Assembly (NCBI RefSeq): GCF_015773195.1
Contig: NZ_JADWYK010000004.1
Span: forward strand, 124,001-188,000
Direction: 5' to 3'
DNA from: Hymenobacter guriensis
GTDB taxonomy: Bacteria; Bacteroidota; Bacteroidia; Cytophagales; Hymenobacteraceae
Length of the DNA: 64,000 nt
Shown in pieces: positions 25,408-34,499 of this stretch (within the stretch, counting starts at the first letter, position 1; every line of letters starts with the position of its first letter). Under the pieces are notes generated by a model, which was not told the DNA's origin, made no database searches, and worked only from the letters and a program-made list of their open reading frames with translations. Position numbers and translations under genes: made by a program.

Positions 25408-26125
25408 CGACTTTTTCCAGTTCAAGCAGTTCCGCATCGAGCAGGCCGCGTGCGGCATGAAAGTCAGTACCGATGCCTGCGTGCTGGGGGCAGTGGCCGA
25501 CGTGGCCGGGGCCCGACGAATCCTGGATATTGGCACTGGCACCGGTCTGCTGGCTTTGATGACCGCTCAGCGCAATCCCGCCGCGCAGATTGAGGCCGTG
25601 GAGTTGGAGCCGCTGGCCGCCGCCCAGGCCGCCCGCAACGTAGAAGCCAGCCCCTGGTCCGACCGGATACGCATCCACGCCCGGAGCCTGGCCGACTTTG
25701 CCGCCACCCACCCCGCCGTCTTCGACCATATTCTCTGCAACCCGCCGTTCTTCCGCCAGTCGCTCCGCTCGCCCGATGCCCGGCGCACCACGGCCCGCCA
25801 CTCCGCCGAGGACACGCTCAGCTTCGCGGAGCTGGCCGGGTTTGCCGCCGCCCACCTCACGCCCACTGGCCGCCTCACGGTGCTGCTGCCGTCCCCGGAA
25901 ATGCAGGAGTTTGCGCAACTCGCTCACCATGCTGGCCTTTACCCTGCCACCCGGCTGGTACTACGCCACCGCGCCGGCAGCAAGCCGCTACGCCACATCA
26001 CCGCCTTCAGTTTGACAAGCCAGCCGGTGCAGGAAACGGAACTAATAATTCGTACTACACACGACGACAACGAGTACTCGGCCGAATTCAGGACGCTGCT
26101 ACGGCCGTTCTACCTGGCACTGTAG
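25388..26125 (+). CDS. trmN6: tRNA1(Val) (adenine(37)-N6)-methyltransferase
   Basis: 245 residues from TTG 25388, or 241 from GTG 25400; both overlap the end of rnhA and there is no ATG. A Rossmann methyltransferase with FFQFKQFRIEQAACGMKVSTDACVLGA, the SAM motif ILDIGTGTGLLALM, and catalytic NPPFF (HILCNPPFFRQS), as in YfiC/TrmN6. It methylates A37 of tRNA-Val. The 3' end overlaps the convergent saccharopine-dehydrogenase-like gene by 38 bp. Confidence 0.9.
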   Translation: MKPPVANDFFQFKQFRIEQAACGMKVSTDACVLGAVADVAGARRILDIGTGTGLLALMTAQRNPAAQIEAVELEPLAAAQAARNVEASPWSDRIRIHARSLADFAATHPAVFDHILCNPPFFRQSLRSPDARRTTARHSAEDTLSFAELAGFAAAHLTPTGRLTVLLPSPEMQEFAQLAHHAGLYPATRLVLRHRAGSKPLRHITAFSLTSQPVQETELIIRTTHDDNEYSAEFRTLLRPFYLAL

Positions 26126-27476
26126 CCGGCGCACTCACGCCGGTTTCTTCCACGAAGCGGATGCCGTAGTCCTGGGCCAGCTCTGCCAGAATGGGCTCGT
26201 ATAGGTCGGCGTGAGTGGGAATGACCACGCCCCGGTGCTGCACCTCGCCCCGCGCCAGCCGCCGCACAGCCATGCCCAGCGGCAGGCCTACGGTTTTGGC
26301 CATAGCCGTATGCACGGCATCATCGCCCAGCACTACCAACGACGAGGTGTGCCAGTAGCTTTGGCCGGCCAGCTCGTAGGCAAACAGGTGTTGCATCACA
26401 ATCATATCGTGGTCCTGGGGCTGCAGAGCCCACTTTTCCGTGAGCAGCAGTTCCAGCAGCTGGGCGGGCGTGGCGTCGGCCAGGCCCACGGGTTGGTCGG
26501 TGAAGATGCCCAGCCAACGCAGGCGCTGCATTTCTTCCCCGTCGGCGGCCAGGCCCAGGTAGGCGGCGCAGCGGGCGGCAATGTCGGTTTCGGTGGAAGC
26601 TGTCGGCAGATACGACGCTATCAGCGCCTGCCAGGGCATATCGGCGGCGTTGGCCAGATGCACCGCGTCGTCGGTGAGGCCCAGCCGCACCAGCGCGTGC
26701 CAGGCGGCGCAGTAGCCAGGGCGGCGCAGGGTGCCGCGCAGGATGGTCGGTATATCGTCCAGGCCATAGGGCTGACGGTAGCTGAGTGAGTCACGGTTGG
26801 CGTACCCGTCGAAGGCGCCGTAGCCGGGCACCTGCAGCTGCTCGGTGCGGCCAAACAGGTGCTGATAGGGAATGTAGCGCGGGTGGCCGTTTTCGAGGTA
26901 TTTGGCGGTGCTTTGCCCGGCCAGCACCACGTTGCGCGGGTTCCAGGTGAACTTGTACTTCCACGGATTGTCGCCCTCCGAATCGGGGGCCAGCAGCCCG
27001 CCGCAGTACGACTTAAACGAGGTAAGCTTCCCGCCCTGCGCACGGATGTGTTCAATCACCTGCATGGCCGACATGTGGTCGAGGCCGGGGTCGAGGCCGC
27101 ACTCCATCAGCAGGGTGATGCCCGCCGCCCGGGCCTCGGCGTCGAAGGCGCGGATTTCAGGACTCACGTAGCTGGCCGTGGCCAGGTGCCGTCCGTGGCG
27201 CACGCAGGCCTGGGCCACTACCGGATGAAACAAAGCCGGCATCATCGACACCACGATATCCGCCACCAGTACTAGAGCGTCCAGCAAAGCCGCATCCGCA
27301 ATTTCGAAGGCCACGGCCCGCGCATAGGCCTGGTGCGGCGCCAACAGCGTATGCAGGGCGGCGGGATTGACGTCGCCAATGGTCAGCTGCCAGTTTTCCT
27401 GGGGGGCGTGGCGCAGCAGGTACTGAATAAGGGAGGAGGCCGAGCGGCCGGCGCCGAGCAACAGAATGCGGGTCAT
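26088..27476 (-). CDS. Saccharopine dehydrogenase-like oxidoreductase
   Basis: 462 residues from ATG 27476. The N-terminus is a Rossmann fold (MTRILLLGAGRSASSLIQYLL). Family segments include IADIVVSMMPALFHPVVAQACVRHGRHLATASYVSPEIRAFD, LLMECGLDPGLDHMSAMQVI, and FKSYCGGLLAPDSEGDNPWKYKFTWNPRNVVLAGQ. Homologues act on saccharopine in lysine metabolism or on carboxyspermidine. Without lys or polyamine neighbours the substrate is open. The gene is convergent with and overlaps trmN6. Confidence 0.87.
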   Translation of the reverse strand: MTRILLLGAGRSASSLIQYLLRHAPQENWQLTIGDVNPAALHTLLAPHQAYARAVAFEIADAALLDALVLVADIVVSMMPALFHPVVAQACVRHGRHLATASYVSPEIRAFDAEARAAGITLLMECGLDPGLDHMSAMQVIEHIRAQGGKLTSFKSYCGGLLAPDSEGDNPWKYKFTWNPRNVVLAGQSTAKYLENGHPRYIPYQHLFGRTEQLQVPGYGAFDGYANRDSLSYRQPYGLDDIPTILRGTLRRPGYCAAWHALVRLGLTDDAVHLANAADMPWQALIASYLPTASTETDIAARCAAYLGLAADGEEMQRLRWLGIFTDQPVGLADATPAQLLELLLTEKWALQPQDHDMIVMQHLFAYELAGQSYWHTSSLVVLGDDAVHTAMAKTVGLPLGMAVRRLARGEVQHRGVVIPTHADLYEPILAELAQDYGIRFVEETGVSAPATVPGRTAVAAS

Positions 27477-27689
27477 GAAGGGGGCGGAAGGTGAGGGCGG
27501 CGCGTACGGGTGCCGCCCGGGGTGGGAATCAGGGGTCAAGTATCGGAAAAAACTCCTGAACCCTCCCCGTCAGGCGGCCAAAGTATTTCAGGAAGTCAGG
27601 CCGCAAAAACCCGGAAATGTTGTACATTCACCGCCCCTTCTTGCGCCGGGGCCGCGGTTTGGCCTTGGTAAGTTTATCTTTTGCTGCCA

Positions 27690-28184
27690 ATGGCTTACCT
27701 GCATACGCTCACTATTTCGGTTGAGGTGCTGACCTCCGAAGCCGAACTTTCGCCCGCCGAGTCTGCCGTTTGGCAGGCCGCCCGCGCCGCCACCGACCAC
27801 GCGTATGCCCCCTACTCCCACTTCCACGTGGGCGCGGCCCTGCTGCTCGATGATGGCACCATCTTTCGGGGCACCAACCAGGAAAACGCGGCTTTCCCGT
27901 CCGGCCTCTGCGCCGAGCGCACGGCCCTGTTTGGGTTGGCCGCCAGTCAGCCCACGCGCCGCATCCGGGGTATGGCCGTGGCCGCCCGCCCCGCCGCCGG
28001 CAGCTTCGTGCCGGTTTCTTCCTGCGGGGCTTGCCGCCAGGTAATGGCCGAGTACGAGCACCGCCAGGGCGAGGCCATTCCGCTGCTGCTGCCCGGTCCC
28101 CATGGCACTATCCACCGTTTCCAGCGCCTCAGTGACCTGCTGCCTTTCGGCTTCACCGCCGACGACCTGCCCGCCCGCCCCTGA
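27690..28184 (+). CDS. cdd: Cytidine deaminase
   Basis: 164 residues from ATG 27690. It deaminates cytidine and deoxycytidine in salvage. Zinc site: CAE in FPSGLCAERTALFGLAA, and the pair in SSCGACRQVMAEYE. YAPYSHFHVGAALLLDDG and GTNQENAAFPSG bind substrate. A TATCTTTTG sequence (27676-27684), close to the -7 consensus, lies only six bases before the ATG, so the transcript may be nearly leaderless. A 21-bp palindrome array follows the gene. Confidence 0.95.
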   Translation: MAYLHTLTISVEVLTSEAELSPAESAVWQAARAATDHAYAPYSHFHVGAALLLDDGTIFRGTNQENAAFPSGLCAERTALFGLAASQPTRRIRGMAVAARPAAGSFVPVSSCGACRQVMAEYEHRQGEAIPLLLPGPHGTIHRFQRLSDLLPFGFTADDLPARP

Positions 28185-28242
28185 CGCCCCCGGCCGGTTG
28201 CTCCTGGAAGGAACAAACGACAGGCTTGCTGGTGCGGCCTTG

Positions 28243-28444
28243 GTCCTCGGAGGACTACCCGAGGGCTTCCGAAGTACAATGATGGTCCTCCGAGGACCAA
28301 CGAAGAGCTTCTAACGTACAACGATGGTCCTCGGAGGACCATCCGACGTCCTCGAGTGACCAAAGGAGAGCTTCCGAAGTGCAACGATGATCCTCCGAGG
28401 AGGAACGGACGTCCTTCGAGGACATCTGGTTGTCCCCAGAGGAC
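28243..28444. repeat. Array of ten palindromes at exactly 21-bp spacing
   Basis: Palindrome centres lie at 28249, 28270, 28291, 28312, 28333, 28354, 28375, 28396, 28417 and 28438. Seven are GTCCTCnGAGGAC-like; the best is at 28333 (GATGGTCCTC/GAGGACCATC, 10 bp each side). Three (28270, 28312, 28375) are CTTCnGAAG-like. Units are degenerate in sequence but the spacing is exact. This array holds most of the 352-bp gap between cdd and the esterase; no promoter box was seen. Confidence 0.85.
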
Positions 28445-28536
28445 CATCCGGGTGCTGCCGCAGTTTACCGCTACGGTTGGCCCAAACGGGTTTGGGGATT
28501 GAATCGAACGTGCTCATTATTTCACCACCTCACCGC

Positions 28537-29198
28537 ATGTCCGCTGCCCGGGAGCATCATCTTGCCGTATCGCGCACGGCCCGCTACTTTCAGGCGGGCG
28601 AGTTGGGGCCGCATACCCGGCAACTGTGGGTGGTGTGCCATGGCTACGGGCAGCTGGCGCAGTACTTTATCCGCCACTTCACCGCCCTCACCGACGCCAA
28701 CCCGGCTTTGGTAGTGGTGGCGCCGGAGGGCCTCTCCCGCTTCTACCTGCAGGGCACCAGCGGCCGGGGAGGCGCTACCTGGATACGCGCGAAGACCGGC
28801 TAACGGAAATTGAGGATTACGTGGCTTACCTCAATCAGCTCACGGAAAGCCTGCTGGCGCAGGTGTCGGCCGATGTGCGCGTCACGGTGCTGGGGTTTTC
28901 CCAGGGTTCCGCCACGGTGGGGCGCTGGCTGGTCCAGGCCCGGTTCCGGCCGGCCCGGCTGGTACTCTGGGCCGGCGCCTTTCCGCCCGATGTCGACTTC
29001 TCCGTGGCCTCGTACCTGGCGCGGCGCGTGCCTATCACGTTGGTGTGCGGCACCCACGACCAATACATTTCCGAAGCGGACTTTGCCGCCCAACAGGATT
29101 TCCTGCACGGTCTGGGCTGCACACCTACCGTGTTGCGCTTCGATGGCGGCCACGAGCTGAATGCCAACGTGCTGCGCCAGCTCCACGCCGAAGCCTAG
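28537..29198 (+). pseudogene. Frameshifted alpha/beta hydrolase (phospholipase/carboxylesterase family)
   Basis: The frame from ATG 28537 codes for LWVVCHGYGQLAQYFIRHF and ALVVVAPEGLSRFYLQGTSGRGGATW, then stops at 28801-28803. The next frame continues the same domain from 28785: TREDRLTEIEDYVAYLNQL, the nucleophile motif VTVLGFSQGSATVGRW, GTHDQYI with the acidic residue, and FDGGHELN with the His. One missing base between 28784 and 28785 restores a complete ~220-residue hydrolase (W-M-T-R-E-D). Either a recent inactivation or a sequencing error. Confidence 0.85.
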
Positions 29199-29279
29199 TC
29201 TCTTCCCCATTACGCCGTAGGGTGGGGGCAAGTCCCGCTCCCTACTGTTTTTTTGCGCTATTCCTTCTTCAACTAACCG

Positions 29280-30029
29280 TTAGCCCTCGCGGCGGAAGTG
29301 CATGGTGGAAGCCTGGGCGGCCGGCAGCAAAAGCACCTCGGCAATGTTCACGTGGGGCGGGCGCGTTACCATAAACCCGATTACGTCGGCCACATCCTCG
29401 GCCGTTAGCGGCTGAAAGCCCTTATACACGGCGGCGGCGCGCTCTTCGTCGCCCTTGAAGCGCACCTGCGCAAACTCCGTTTGCACGGCGCCGGGGTTTA
29501 CCTCGGCTACCCGAACGCCGTGGGGCAGCAAGTCCAGCCGCATCGACTTGCTGAGCATGGCCACGGCTGCTTTGGACGCGCAGTACACATTCCCGTTGGG
29601 GTAGGCTTCGTGCCCGGCAATGGAGCCGATGTTGATAACGTGCCCCCGCTGGCGCTGCGTCATGCCCGGCAGCACGGCCCGGCTCACGTAGAGCAGGCCT
29701 TTCACGTTGCCATCCAGCATGGCATCCCAGTCGGCCACGCTACCTTCCTGGATGGGCCCGAGGCCGTGGGCATTGCCGGCATTGTTGATGAGCACGTCGA
29801 TATCGGCAAACTCCGTCGGCAGACCGGCCAGGGCCGCTTCCGTAGCGGCCTGGTCGCGCACATCAAAAACCAGCAGGTGCGTGGGCGTAGAAGCCAGCTG
29901 CCGGGCCACTTCCTCCAGCCGCTCCCGGCGGCGGCCCGTCAGGATCAGCGAAAACCCGGCTTTCGCCAGTACCACAGCCGTAGCGCGGCCAATTCCCGAA
30001 GAAGCTCCCGTAATCAGGGCAATAGGCAT
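29280..30029 (-). CDS. Short-chain dehydrogenase/reductase (YdfG-like)
   Basis: 249 residues. Classical SDR: cofactor motif TGASSGIGRA at residues 7-16, NNAG (LINNAGNAHGLGPI), catalytic Ser in INIGSIAGHEAYP and YxxxK in YCASKAAVAML. VAEVNPGAVQTEFAQVRFKGDEERAAAVYKGFQPLTAEDVADVI resembles YdfG, an NADP-dependent 3-hydroxy acid dehydrogenase. The exact substrate is not settled by sequence. A heptamer-type element separates it from porT. Confidence 0.9.
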   Translation of the reverse strand: MPIALITGASSGIGRATAVVLAKAGFSLILTGRRRERLEEVARQLASTPTHLLVFDVRDQAATEAALAGLPTEFADIDVLINNAGNAHGLGPIQEGSVADWDAMLDGNVKGLLYVSRAVLPGMTQRQRGHVINIGSIAGHEAYPNGNVYCASKAAVAMLSKSMRLDLLPHGVRVAEVNPGAVQTEFAQVRFKGDEERAAAVYKGFQPLTAEDVADVIGFMVTRPPHVNIAEVLLLPAAQASTMHFRREG

Positions 30030-30036
30030 AGTTGAA

Positions 30037-30126
30037 TCGTTTTCTGGTTAGATGGCTGAATGGTTGAATGATTTTCGGGCCGCTTGGTTTCGATTACCTA
30101 TTTAACTATTCAGCCATCCCACTATT
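30037..30126. repeat. Heptamer-type inverted repeat element (GGTTGAAT type)
   Basis: 30040-30070 carries GGTTAGAT, GGCTGAAT, GGTTGAAT units. 30098-30126 carries the inverted ACTATTCA, GCCATCCC, ACTATTCA units. Spacing is 8-9 bp. It fills the gap and overlaps the porT stop codon. Confidence 0.65.
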
Positions 30127-30901
30127 CAAAATTCAGGTAGAGCGTGACGGCGTTGGTGCGCAGGCGCTGCAGGTTGCGGCTGTACACATCGGAGTTATTC
30201 TGCAGCACGTTGGGCAGGCCGTGGGAAAAGCGCAGTTCGGGGGCAAACTTGAAGAACGGGTAAAACAAATCCATGCCCACACCATATTCCAGGGAGTAAT
30301 CGGTGCCGGCGGTGCGCAATACGCTGGTTTCGGGGTCCTGGCGGCGGTTGGTGACGCTCACACTGGCCTTGGCCCCGGCAATGAGGTACATGCGTGAGTT
30401 GCGGCGCCGCTCCGAGTGAAACTTGAGCAGCAACGGAAACTCCAGCACCGTGCCCCCTACTTCCTGCGTTTTGATGGAATCGGCCGGGGAGTAGGAAAGC
30501 GGCTTGTACTCAATGCGGCGGTTGGAGAATTCTACCCCAGGTGTGAAACGTAAGGTAAAGAAATCCGCCAGCCGGGCATCCCCCACGAAGTTCACCCCAA
30601 AGCTCGGGCTCATAATAGCGTTGGCCGACACCTCCCGGCTCTGGGTGTAGCGCGGGGAGTGTTCCACCCGAAAGCGCGTGGCACTTACGTTCAGCTGAAA
30701 GCCCCCGTGAAACCACTTGTCATCGTAGCCCGGCAGGTTGTTCACGAACAGGGTTTTCACGTTGCCATTGCGCCCGCGCCGGGCCCGGGTAGGGCTTTGC
30801 GCCTCGGCCGCGTGGCCCGCCAGCAGGCCCAGGGCCAGCAGCAGGGCCGCTACTTGGTGGCGGTATAAATGGAGCTGATACCGAACGTGAGGGGTTGCCA
30901 T
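30122..30901 (-). CDS. porT: PorT-like outer-membrane beta-barrel protein (type IX secretion)
   Basis: 259 residues with a signal segment ([19 protein letters not shown]). The mature part is beta-rich, with a barrel look: [86 protein letters not shown], and a C-terminal Phe ([10 protein letters not shown]). PorT is needed for type IX secretion in Bacteroidota. It starts inside the 3' end of ubiE (52-bp overlap), an arrangement I recall from other Bacteroidota, and a PorE-like gene lies 0.8 kb away. Confidence 0.82.
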   Translation of the reverse strand: MATPHVRYQLHLYRHQVAALLLALGLLAGHAAEAQSPTRARRGRNGNVKTLFVNNLPGYDDKWFHGGFQLNVSATRFRVEHSPRYTQSREVSANAIMSPSFGVNFVGDARLADFFTLRFTPGVEFSNRRIEYKPLSYSPADSIKTQEVGGTVLEFPLLLKFHSERRRNSRMYLIAGAKASVSVTNRRQDPETSVLRTAGTDYSLEYGVGMDLFYPFFKFAPELRFSHGLPNVLQNNSDVYSRNLQRLRTNAVTLYLNFE

Positions 30902-31578
30902 GCAGTAGTCTTAAAGCCCACCTGGGCCAGAATGGTCAGAAAAGCGCTGCCGTCGGGAAAGGCCTGCACCGACTCGGGCAGGTAGGTGTAGGCGGCGCGG
31001 TCTTTGGAAATCAGCTTGCCGAACACCGGCAGAATGTGCTGAAAGTAGAAGTTGTAGGCCTGCTTCATAGGAAAGGCCGTGGGCTTGGAAAACTCCAGAA
31101 TCACGAGCTTACCCCCGGGCCGCAGTACGCGCCGCATTTCGGCCAGGCCCTTCGACAGGTTTTCGAAGTTGCGCACGCCAAAGGAAGCCGTTACGGCGTC
31201 GAAGTGGTCGTCGGGAAACGGCAGGTTTTCGGAGTCGCCCAGCTCCAGTTGAATGCGGTTGCTCAGGCCTTTGGCAGCCAGCTTGCGCCGCCCCACTTCC
31301 AGCATGCCTTCTGAGATGTCCACGCCCGTAATCTGCGCATCATCCGAAGCAGCCCGCAGGGTTTCAATGGCGAAGTCGGCGGTGCCAGTGGCAATATCCA
31401 GAATGCGGGCCGGCCGCAGTTCTTTCAGCTCACTTACCGCCTTGCGCCGCCAGTAGATGTCGGTACCCGCGCTCAGAAAGTGGTTCAGAAAGTCATACTT
31501 GCCGGCGATGCTGTTGAACATCTGCGCCACCTGCGACTTCTTGCCGGCAGCATCATCTTTGTAGGGAACTACGGACAT
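30850..31578 (-). CDS. ubiE: Demethylmenaquinone methyltransferase
   Basis: 242 residues. It methylates demethylmenaquinone to menaquinone with [35 protein letters not shown] is the UbiE/MenG N-terminal signature. The SAM site is [12 protein letters not shown], followed by [43 protein letters not shown], and a final [12 protein letters not shown]. Menaquinone is the usual quinone in this phylum. It overlaps the downstream porT. Confidence 0.96.
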   Translation of the reverse strand: MSVVPYKDDAAGKKSQVAQMFNSIAGKYDFLNHFLSAGTDIYWRRKAVSELKELRPARILDIATGTADFAIETLRAASDDAQITGVDISEGMLEVGRRKLAAKGLSNRIQLELGDSENLPFPDDHFDAVTASFGVRNFENLSKGLAEMRRVLRPGGKLVILEFSKPTAFPMKQAYNFYFQHILPVFGKLISKDRAAYTYLPESVQAFPDGSAFLTILAQVGFKTTAWQPLTFGISSIYTATK

Positions 31579-31650
31579 ACTTCAGGGAAACAACGAAGGA
31601 AAGGGCGCCGAATTGCTCAAACTTAACGCCGTGGCCGGGATTATGTTAAA

Positions 31651-31683
31651 AAAAAGGGTCGGGCACACGGCCCGACCCTTTTT
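31651..31683. terminator. Terminator after the PorE-like gene
   Basis: AAAAAGGGTCGGGC (31651-31664) pairs with 31670-31683 around an ACACG loop, with A and T runs for both strands. It lies between the ubiE start and the PorE-like stop. Confidence 0.85.
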
Positions 31684-31703
31684 AGTTTCTGATGATGTGC
31701 ACG

Positions 31704-34094
31704 TTACGGTTTCACCGTAGTCGAGTCGGCCGGCGTAGTGGTGGCCGGCGTGGTAGTGCCAGGCGTAGTGGTAGCCGGAGTCGTCAGGTTTGCCGGGGCG
31801 GCACCTTCAATCTGCAGCTTGGTTTTACCGGTTTCGTCTTTGGTCTTGGCATCGATTTCACCCTCTTTGTAGACGGTTTTCGATTCCTGACCGTTGGGGC
31901 CTTCGGTTTTCACCTTCACTTTGTCGCTATCCTCGTCTACTTTGGTTTTCACCTTGGTGCCGTCGGCCATCTTCACTTTGCTTTTGCCGGGCTGCAGCGG
32001 GGCCGCAGTGCTCCGGGTAGTGCCAGTGCTGCTTGCTCCCGTGCGGGTACCCGTGCCAGTGCCCGTAGCGCCACCGGCGCCAGTGCCAGCTCCCGTACCC
32101 GTGCCGGGGTTCAGCTTCGGCATGGTTTCACCTTCCTTCAGAATCGGGCGGAACTCCACGCGGCGGTTCAGCTGCATGTTCTCCGGCGAATCGTTCGGAG
32201 CATCAGGGCGACGCTCACCGTAGCTGGTCGTCACGAGGCGAGTTTCAGCAATACCGTTCTTCTTCAGGAAGTTGTATGCTGCGTTGGCGCGGTTCTGGCC
32301 CAGCACGATGTTGTACTCGTCCGTGTTGCGCGAGTCGCAGTGGCCTTCGATAGATAGGTTCAGGCCCGTGTTGGCTTTCAGAATACGGGTGATGTTGTTC
32401 AGCTCCTTAATCGACTCCGGCCGTAAAGCATACTTGTCGGTATCGAAGTAGATTTTCTTGAACTGATCGGGATTAGTTGTCGTCGTATCTACATACGGCA
32501 CGTAGAAGTTCTTCTCGATAACCGTGGAGTCGTTGGTAACGATAGGAACGGCAAATTCCTGCGTCTCAATGCTCTTGCCGTCTTTCGACACGGCCACCTG
32601 ATAGGTACGGCCCGAAAGCACGGTTACCTGGTAGTTGCCGGAATCGGGCTTGGTTACGTCGCGGTAGCTGAGAACTTCCTTCGCAGCAGTAGTCCCGCTG
32701 AACACCAGTTCTGCACCCGGAACTACCGTCACACTGTCGCGGGCCGAAAAGACCTTACCACGGATGATGACGTTCTTGATGTAGTTGATGGTGTAGATGT
32801 CCTTTTCACCGTAGCCGCCAATGCGGTACGATGACAGGTAGGCGTACGAGCCATCCGGCGACAAACGGTAGTAGCTGTCATCGTCGGGCGTGTTGATGGG
32901 GTAGCCCATGTTCTCAGCCCGGCCCCACTTGTTGCCAATCGAGTCCCACTCCGATTTGAAGATGTCGTAGCCGCCCATGGTATTGTGGCCGCGAGAGGAG
33001 AAATACATCGTCTTGCCATCCTTGCTCAGGAACGGGCTGTCGTCGTCGTACTTGGTGTTGATGGCGTTGCCAATGGTTTTGGCCTCACCCCAGTCGCCGC
33101 CCGGCTGACGGTTAGCGTAGTAGATGTCCAGCGTACCGTCCTCGGAGTATTTGCCTGTGGAGAAGTAGATGGTGCGGCCGTCGGGCGTGATGTACGCATC
33201 GGACTCGAACTGCTTCGAGTTGATGTTGTTGTTCAGCTTCTTGGGCTCCGTCCAGTCGCCGCCGGCTTTTTCGGAGTAGAAGATGTCGCCACCTTCATCC
33301 TGCCGGTACATGAGCATCTTGGTGTCGTTGTCGAACACCTGAATGGAAGCATCGTGGCCTTTGCCGTTGAGCACGCCGGACAGGGAACGGGGCTTTTCCC
33401 AGTTCTCGTCGTCTATGCGTTTGGCTTCGAAGATGTCTTCGTAGTACTCACCATCGGCAGCAATATTGCCTTTGCCTTCTTTGGCGTCGGCGGCCGAAGC
33501 ATTGGCGCCGGTCACGTTTTCACCCCGGGAGGTGAAGAGCAGCAGCTTGTCGTCGTTCGAAATTACGGGGCTGTGCTCCGAGAATGGGGTGTTGATGGTG
33601 GGGCCCAGGTTCTTTACAAAGATGTCCTTGGGCGTGTTGAACTGCACCTTGGCGTTTTTGCTGTGCTGAATCAGCTGGGCCAGCTCCGCTTTGCGGGTGT
33701 CCTTCTTTTTCAGCGTGGCATTGTAGGCCTGGTAGTGAGTAATGGCCTCATCAAAGTTGTAGTTGAGGTGGTCTACCCGGCCCAGCCAGTACTCTACATC
33801 CTTGGAGACGTTCTTTTTCAGGCGCTGGGACTTGTAGATGTAGTCGCTGGCCTTTTCTTTGTCAAAGGACATGTAGGCAATACCAGCGCGGAACAGGGCT
33901 ACGGCGTTATTGGGCTCTTTGGCCAGTACCTGCTCGTAGTAAGGAATAGCCGCCCGGTAATTTTCTAAGTCGAAGAACTTGTTTGCGGTCTTCAGCTGCT
34001 TACGGGTGCTTTGGGCCAGAGCTGGCTGACTTACTGCCGTAGCAAGGGCGAAGGCGCACGAAGCCGTTAATAACCTTCTGACTACGTTGTCCAT
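31704..34094 (-). CDS. PorE-like OmpA family protein with TPR and PD40 repeats
   Basis: 796 residues from ATG 34094. Order: signal peptide (ending SQPALAQ), TPR helices (about 25-140), a PD40/WD40-like propeller (NDDKLLLFTSRGE, TPDGRTIYFSTGKYSEDGTLDIYYANRQ, SKDGKTMYFSSRGHNTMGGYDIFKSE), a carboxypeptidase regulatory-like domain (about 445-530), and an OmpA peptidoglycan-binding domain (IEGHCDSRNTDEYNIVLGQNRANAAYNFL). This order matches PorE of type IX secretion. A Gly/Thr tail, a basic linker and a PATTTP-rich end follow the OmpA domain, which is unusual. Close to porT. Confidence 0.85.
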   Translation of the reverse strand: MDNVVRRLLTASCAFALATAVSQPALAQSTRKQLKTANKFFDLENYRAAIPYYEQVLAKEPNNAVALFRAGIAYMSFDKEKASDYIYKSQRLKKNVSKDVEYWLGRVDHLNYNFDEAITHYQAYNATLKKKDTRKAELAQLIQHSKNAKVQFNTPKDIFVKNLGPTINTPFSEHSPVISNDDKLLLFTSRGENVTGANASAADAKEGKGNIAADGEYYEDIFEAKRIDDENWEKPRSLSGVLNGKGHDASIQVFDNDTKMLMYRQDEGGDIFYSEKAGGDWTEPKKLNNNINSKQFESDAYITPDGRTIYFSTGKYSEDGTLDIYYANRQPGGDWGEAKTIGNAINTKYDDDSPFLSKDGKTMYFSSRGHNTMGGYDIFKSEWDSIGNKWGRAENMGYPINTPDDDSYYRLSPDGSYAYLSSYRIGGYGEKDIYTINYIKNVIIRGKVFSARDSVTVVPGAELVFSGTTAAKEVLSYRDVTKPDSGNYQVTVLSGRTYQVAVSKDGKSIETQEFAVPIVTNDSTVIEKNFYVPYVDTTTTNPDQFKKIYFDTDKYALRPESIKELNNITRILKANTGLNLSIEGHCDSRNTDEYNIVLGQNRANAAYNFLKKNGIAETRLVTTSYGERRPDAPNDSPENMQLNRRVEFRPILKEGETMPKLNPGTGTGAGTGAGGATGTGTGTRTGASSTGTTRSTAAPLQPGKSKVKMADGTKVKTKVDEDSDKVKVKTEGPNGQESKTVYKEGEIDAKTKDETGKTKLQIEGAAPANLTTPATTTPGTTTPATTTPADSTTVKP

Positions 34095-34206
34095 TGGAGA
34101 GAAAATTTGGGGAATATGACGGAAGTTCAGGAAGAAATAACCCTGCCTCGACGGCAAGGCTGGTTTTTAAAGGTCACCCTTATACTGAAATGCCTTTTTA
34201 AGGTTA

Positions 34207-34277
34207 GCATCCCTGTAAAAGAATGAGGGTAAAATGCCCGAAAGCGGTGGGAAACCCGAGGAAGTACCTCAACCGCT
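34207..34277. ncRNA. Candidate structured RNA (hairpin plus three-way junction)
   Basis: Stem AGCGGT (34243-34248) pairs with ACCGCT (34272-34277) and encloses two hairpins: GGG-AAA-CCC (34249-34257) and GAGG-AAGTA-CCTC (34258-34270). Just before it, GCATCCCT (34207-34214) can pair with AGGG...ATGC (34226-34237). Because stems are symmetric, either strand could fold. On the minus strand it would lie in the 5' leader of the PorE-like gene, downstream of the TATCTTTG box at 34283-34290. I cannot match it to a known riboswitch. Confidence 0.35.
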
Positions 34278-34282
34278 ACGGA

Positions 34283-34290
34283 CAAAGATA
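34283..34290 (-). promoter_or_regulatory. Promoter -7 box for the PorE-like gene
   Basis: The minus strand reads TATCTTTG, an exact consensus match. It would give a leader of about 180 nt that includes the structured segment at 34207-34277. Confidence 0.5.
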
Positions 34291-34491
34291 TACTTTTTAC
34301 AATACGGTATGCCCCCTATATATTCTCTCCAAACTCCTTGATAAAAAGGTGCTTGAAGGGAAGCGGCCCCGTATTTTTCTAGTACTAATACCATATCACA
34401 CAGTACAGTAATCGGTGCAAATATAGCCTGCCTTTGTAAACTACAAGAAAATCCACGAAAATATTTACTTCAGCATCCGTAGCCATTCTGT

Positions 34492-34499
34492 TACTTTTG
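34492..34499 (+). promoter_or_regulatory. Promoter -7 box for engB
   Basis: TACTTTTG matches TAnnTTTG, 22 bp upstream of ATG 34522. Confidence 0.55.

Noticed and set aside
28243..28444. CRISPR array
   Set aside because: The 21-bp period has no distinct repeat and spacer parts, no unique spacers and no cas genes; every unit is itself palindromic.
27947..28447. Minus-strand frame with a 7- and 14-residue repeat across the palindrome array
   Set aside because: The repeat pattern is the translation of the 21-bp DNA period, the frame runs antisense into cdd, and there is no promoter or conserved domain.
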